A DNA stretch of 64,000 nucleotides from Paraburkholderia hospita (GTDB lineage Bacteria > Pseudomonadota > Gammaproteobacteria > Burkholderiales > Burkholderiaceae): NCBI RefSeq assembly GCF_002902965.1, contig NZ_CP026107.1:124001-188000 (forward strand). Reading direction: 5' to 3'. The notes under the pieces were generated by a model. That model was not told where the DNA came from and ran no database searches. It saw only the letters and a list, made by a program, of their open reading frames with translations. The position numbers were made by a program, and so were the translations under genes. Of this stretch, positions 62,687-64,000 are shown in pieces. Within the stretch, counting starts at the first letter, position 1. Each line of letters begins with the position of its first letter.

Positions 62687-64000
62687 ATGACCCGAAACCC
62701 AAACGTCGCTTCACAAGTATTCCAGAAAGCAGAAAACGCCGGCGAGCCGATGTCGGGCGCCGACATCATCCTGCGCGTGCTCAGCGAACAGGGCGTCGAT
62801 ACCGTGTTCGGATACAGCGGCGGCGCGATCCTGCCGACGTACGACGCTGTCTTTCGCTTCAACGAACTGCACGAGAAAAATCCCGAGCGTCAGATCAAGC
62901 TCGTTGTTCCTGCCAATGAACAGGCGGCAGGGTTCATGGCTGCGGGTTACGCGCGTGCAAGCGGAAAGGTCGGCGTATTCATGGTCACGTCCGGTCCAGG
63001 GGCGACGAACGCCGTGACGCCGATCGCCGACTGCAACGGCGACTCGGTTCCCGTTGTCCTTATCTGCGGACAGGTGCCGCGTGCCGTGATCGGCACCGAT
63101 GCCTTTCAGGAAGCGCCCGTATTCAACATCATGTCGGCGTGTGCGAAGCAGGTCTTTCTGGTTACCGATCCGACGAAACTGGAGCAGACGCTGCGGACAG
63201 CATTTGAAATTGCGCGCACCGGTCGTCCTGGTCCCGTTGTCGTCGATGTGCCCAAGGACATCCAGAACTGGGTGGGGACGTACCAGGGGCATGGGACACT
63301 GCAGTTTCGAGGCTACTCCGACCGTCTTCGAATGGTGGCAAAAGGCGCTGATCTCGGCGAAGACAAGCGCGCTGAATTCTTTGAGCTACTCGCGCAGAGC
63401 AAGCGGCCGTTGTTGTATGTCGGCGGCGGCGTGATCGCAGCGGGCGCGACGGCAGAATTGCGCCAGTTTTCCGAACGCTACAAAGTCCCCATTGTGACGA
63501 CGCTGATGGGACTCGGCGCGATACCGGTGAAGCACGAGTTGTCGCTGGGCATGTTGGGCATGCACGGCGCGGCTTGCGCGAATTACGCGGTCGAAGATTG
63601 CGATTTTCTGATTGCGGTCGGCGCCCGGTTCGATGATCGGGTCGCGGGTGGCCGGCCCGAAGCATTTGCGCCCCGCGCACGGTACGTCGCGCATATCGAC
63701 ATCGACGAGGCGGAGATCGGCAAAGTCAAGCGGGCGCACTGGACTCATGTCGGCGATGCGAAGGACGCGCTTCTGTCGCTGATGGGTTACGGTCGTGATG
63801 TGCAAGCGCCCTCTGAGTGGCTCGAACACGTGCGGGACCTCAAGCGGGCCTACGGCATGAACTACGACAGGCATAGTCCGACGATTCAGCCGCAGTACGT
63901 CATCGAGCGGCTCAGCCAAATCACGGGCGGGCGCGCAATCATCAGCACAGGTGTTGGCCAGCATCAGATGTGGGCTGCGCAGTTCTTCGACTTCGTCGAG
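62687..64000 (+). CDS. Acetolactate-synthase-like ThDP enzyme, large subunit (runs past the window)
   Basis: 438 codons seen, open at the end of the window. Thiamine-diphosphate-dependent enzyme that condenses pyruvate (or a related 2-oxo acid). Motifs: GADIILRVLSEQGVDTVFGY, the ThDP-activating Glu in PANEQAAGFMAAGYARASG, MVTSGPGATN, CGQVPRAVIGTDAFQEAP, and the central FAD-binding-type domain (LLYVGGGVIAAG, FLIAVGARFDDRVAGG). The C-terminal ThDP-binding GDG region lies outside the window. A biosynthetic IlvB/IlvI or a specialised paralogue are both possible; no small subunit is in view. Confidence 0.9.
   Translation, partial: MTRNPNVASQVFQKAENAGEPMSGADIILRVLSEQGVDTVFGYSGGAILPTYDAVFRFNELHEKNPERQIKLVVPANEQAAGFMAAGYARASGKVGVFMVTSGPGATNAVTPIADCNGDSVPVVLICGQVPRAVIGTDAFQEAPVFNIMSACAKQVFLVTDPTKLEQTLRTAFEIARTGRPGPVVVDVPKDIQNWVGTYQGHGTLQFRGYSDRLRMVAKGADLGEDKRAEFFELLAQSKRPLLYVGGGVIAAGATAELRQFSERYKVPIVTTLMGLGAIPVKHELSLGMLGMHGAACANYAVEDCDFLIAVGARFDDRVAGGRPEAFAPRARYVAHIDIDEAEIGKVKRAHWTHVGDAKDALLSLMGYGRDVQAPSEWLEHVRDLKRAYGMNYDRHSPTIQPQYVIERLSQITGGRAIISTGVGQHQMWAAQFFDFVE

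Overview
The window reads as chromosomal or megaplasmid DNA from a high-GC betaproteobacterium of the Burkholderiaceae, most likely Paraburkholderia, Caballeronia or Burkholderia. This is an inference from gene content: two DUF4148-type exported proteins, several LysR regulators, a NodT-type efflux outer-membrane factor with DHA2 and HlyD partners, XapX, DUF3830 and TIGR03118-type proteins, and abundant small exported peptides. No rRNA, tRNA or CRISPR array was seen.

Layout. 1-4.3 kb: a catabolic cluster (aldehyde dehydrogenase fragment, NCS1 permease, GMC oxidoreductase). 4.5-9.4 kb: DUF3667 membrane protein, hypothetical proteins, a Nudix hydrolase, a Gfo/Idh/MocA oxidoreductase and a small secreted protein. 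9.5-32 kb is an accessory, repeat-rich region. It holds broken genes (a HEAT-repeat gene with an in-frame TAG, a proline dehydrogenase without a start, a fumarylacetoacetase fragment, a frameshifted nitrilase), an IS1182-family element, an 82-bp inverted repeat pair 8 kb apart, an A+T-rich TIR-like/TPR gene pair joined at an A6 run, and many small single-domain genes that resemble orphan immunity genes. Inside it, 21.8-27.1 kb is a tidy metabolic island of two LysR regulators around an SDR, a CxxC carboxymuconolactone-decarboxylase-like protein, a DUF417 membrane protein and an alpha/beta hydrolase.

32-39 kb: small exported proteins, a truncated solute-binding protein, DUF3830, HU, a cupredoxin, and a short gene behind a sigma-28-like promoter whose 3' half is duplicated 1.9 kb upstream. 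A PmrA/BasR-like direct repeat lies near 38.58 kb with no obvious target gene. 39.9-49.6 kb: a TIGR03118-type protein, then a TrmB-like regulator divergent from an apparent eight-gene unit (AhpD-like protein, isochorismatase-like hydrolase, XapX, amidohydrolase with a Cys/His-rich tail, DoxX, exported VOC-like protein, DUF1275, alginate-export-type porin), which looks like uptake and breakdown of an unidentified compound.

49.7-64 kb: an FAD oxidoreductase fused to a cyclic-nucleotide-binding domain, a TPR/glycosyltransferase-like protein, an EmrAB-TolC-type efflux operon with an upstream palindrome, small proteins, a LysR regulator, the Mug DNA glycosylase, a GlxA-type regulator, and the 5' part of an acetolactate-synthase-like gene that runs off the end. 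The best candidate for an undescribed system is the TIR-like/TPR module at 17.7-19.2 kb.
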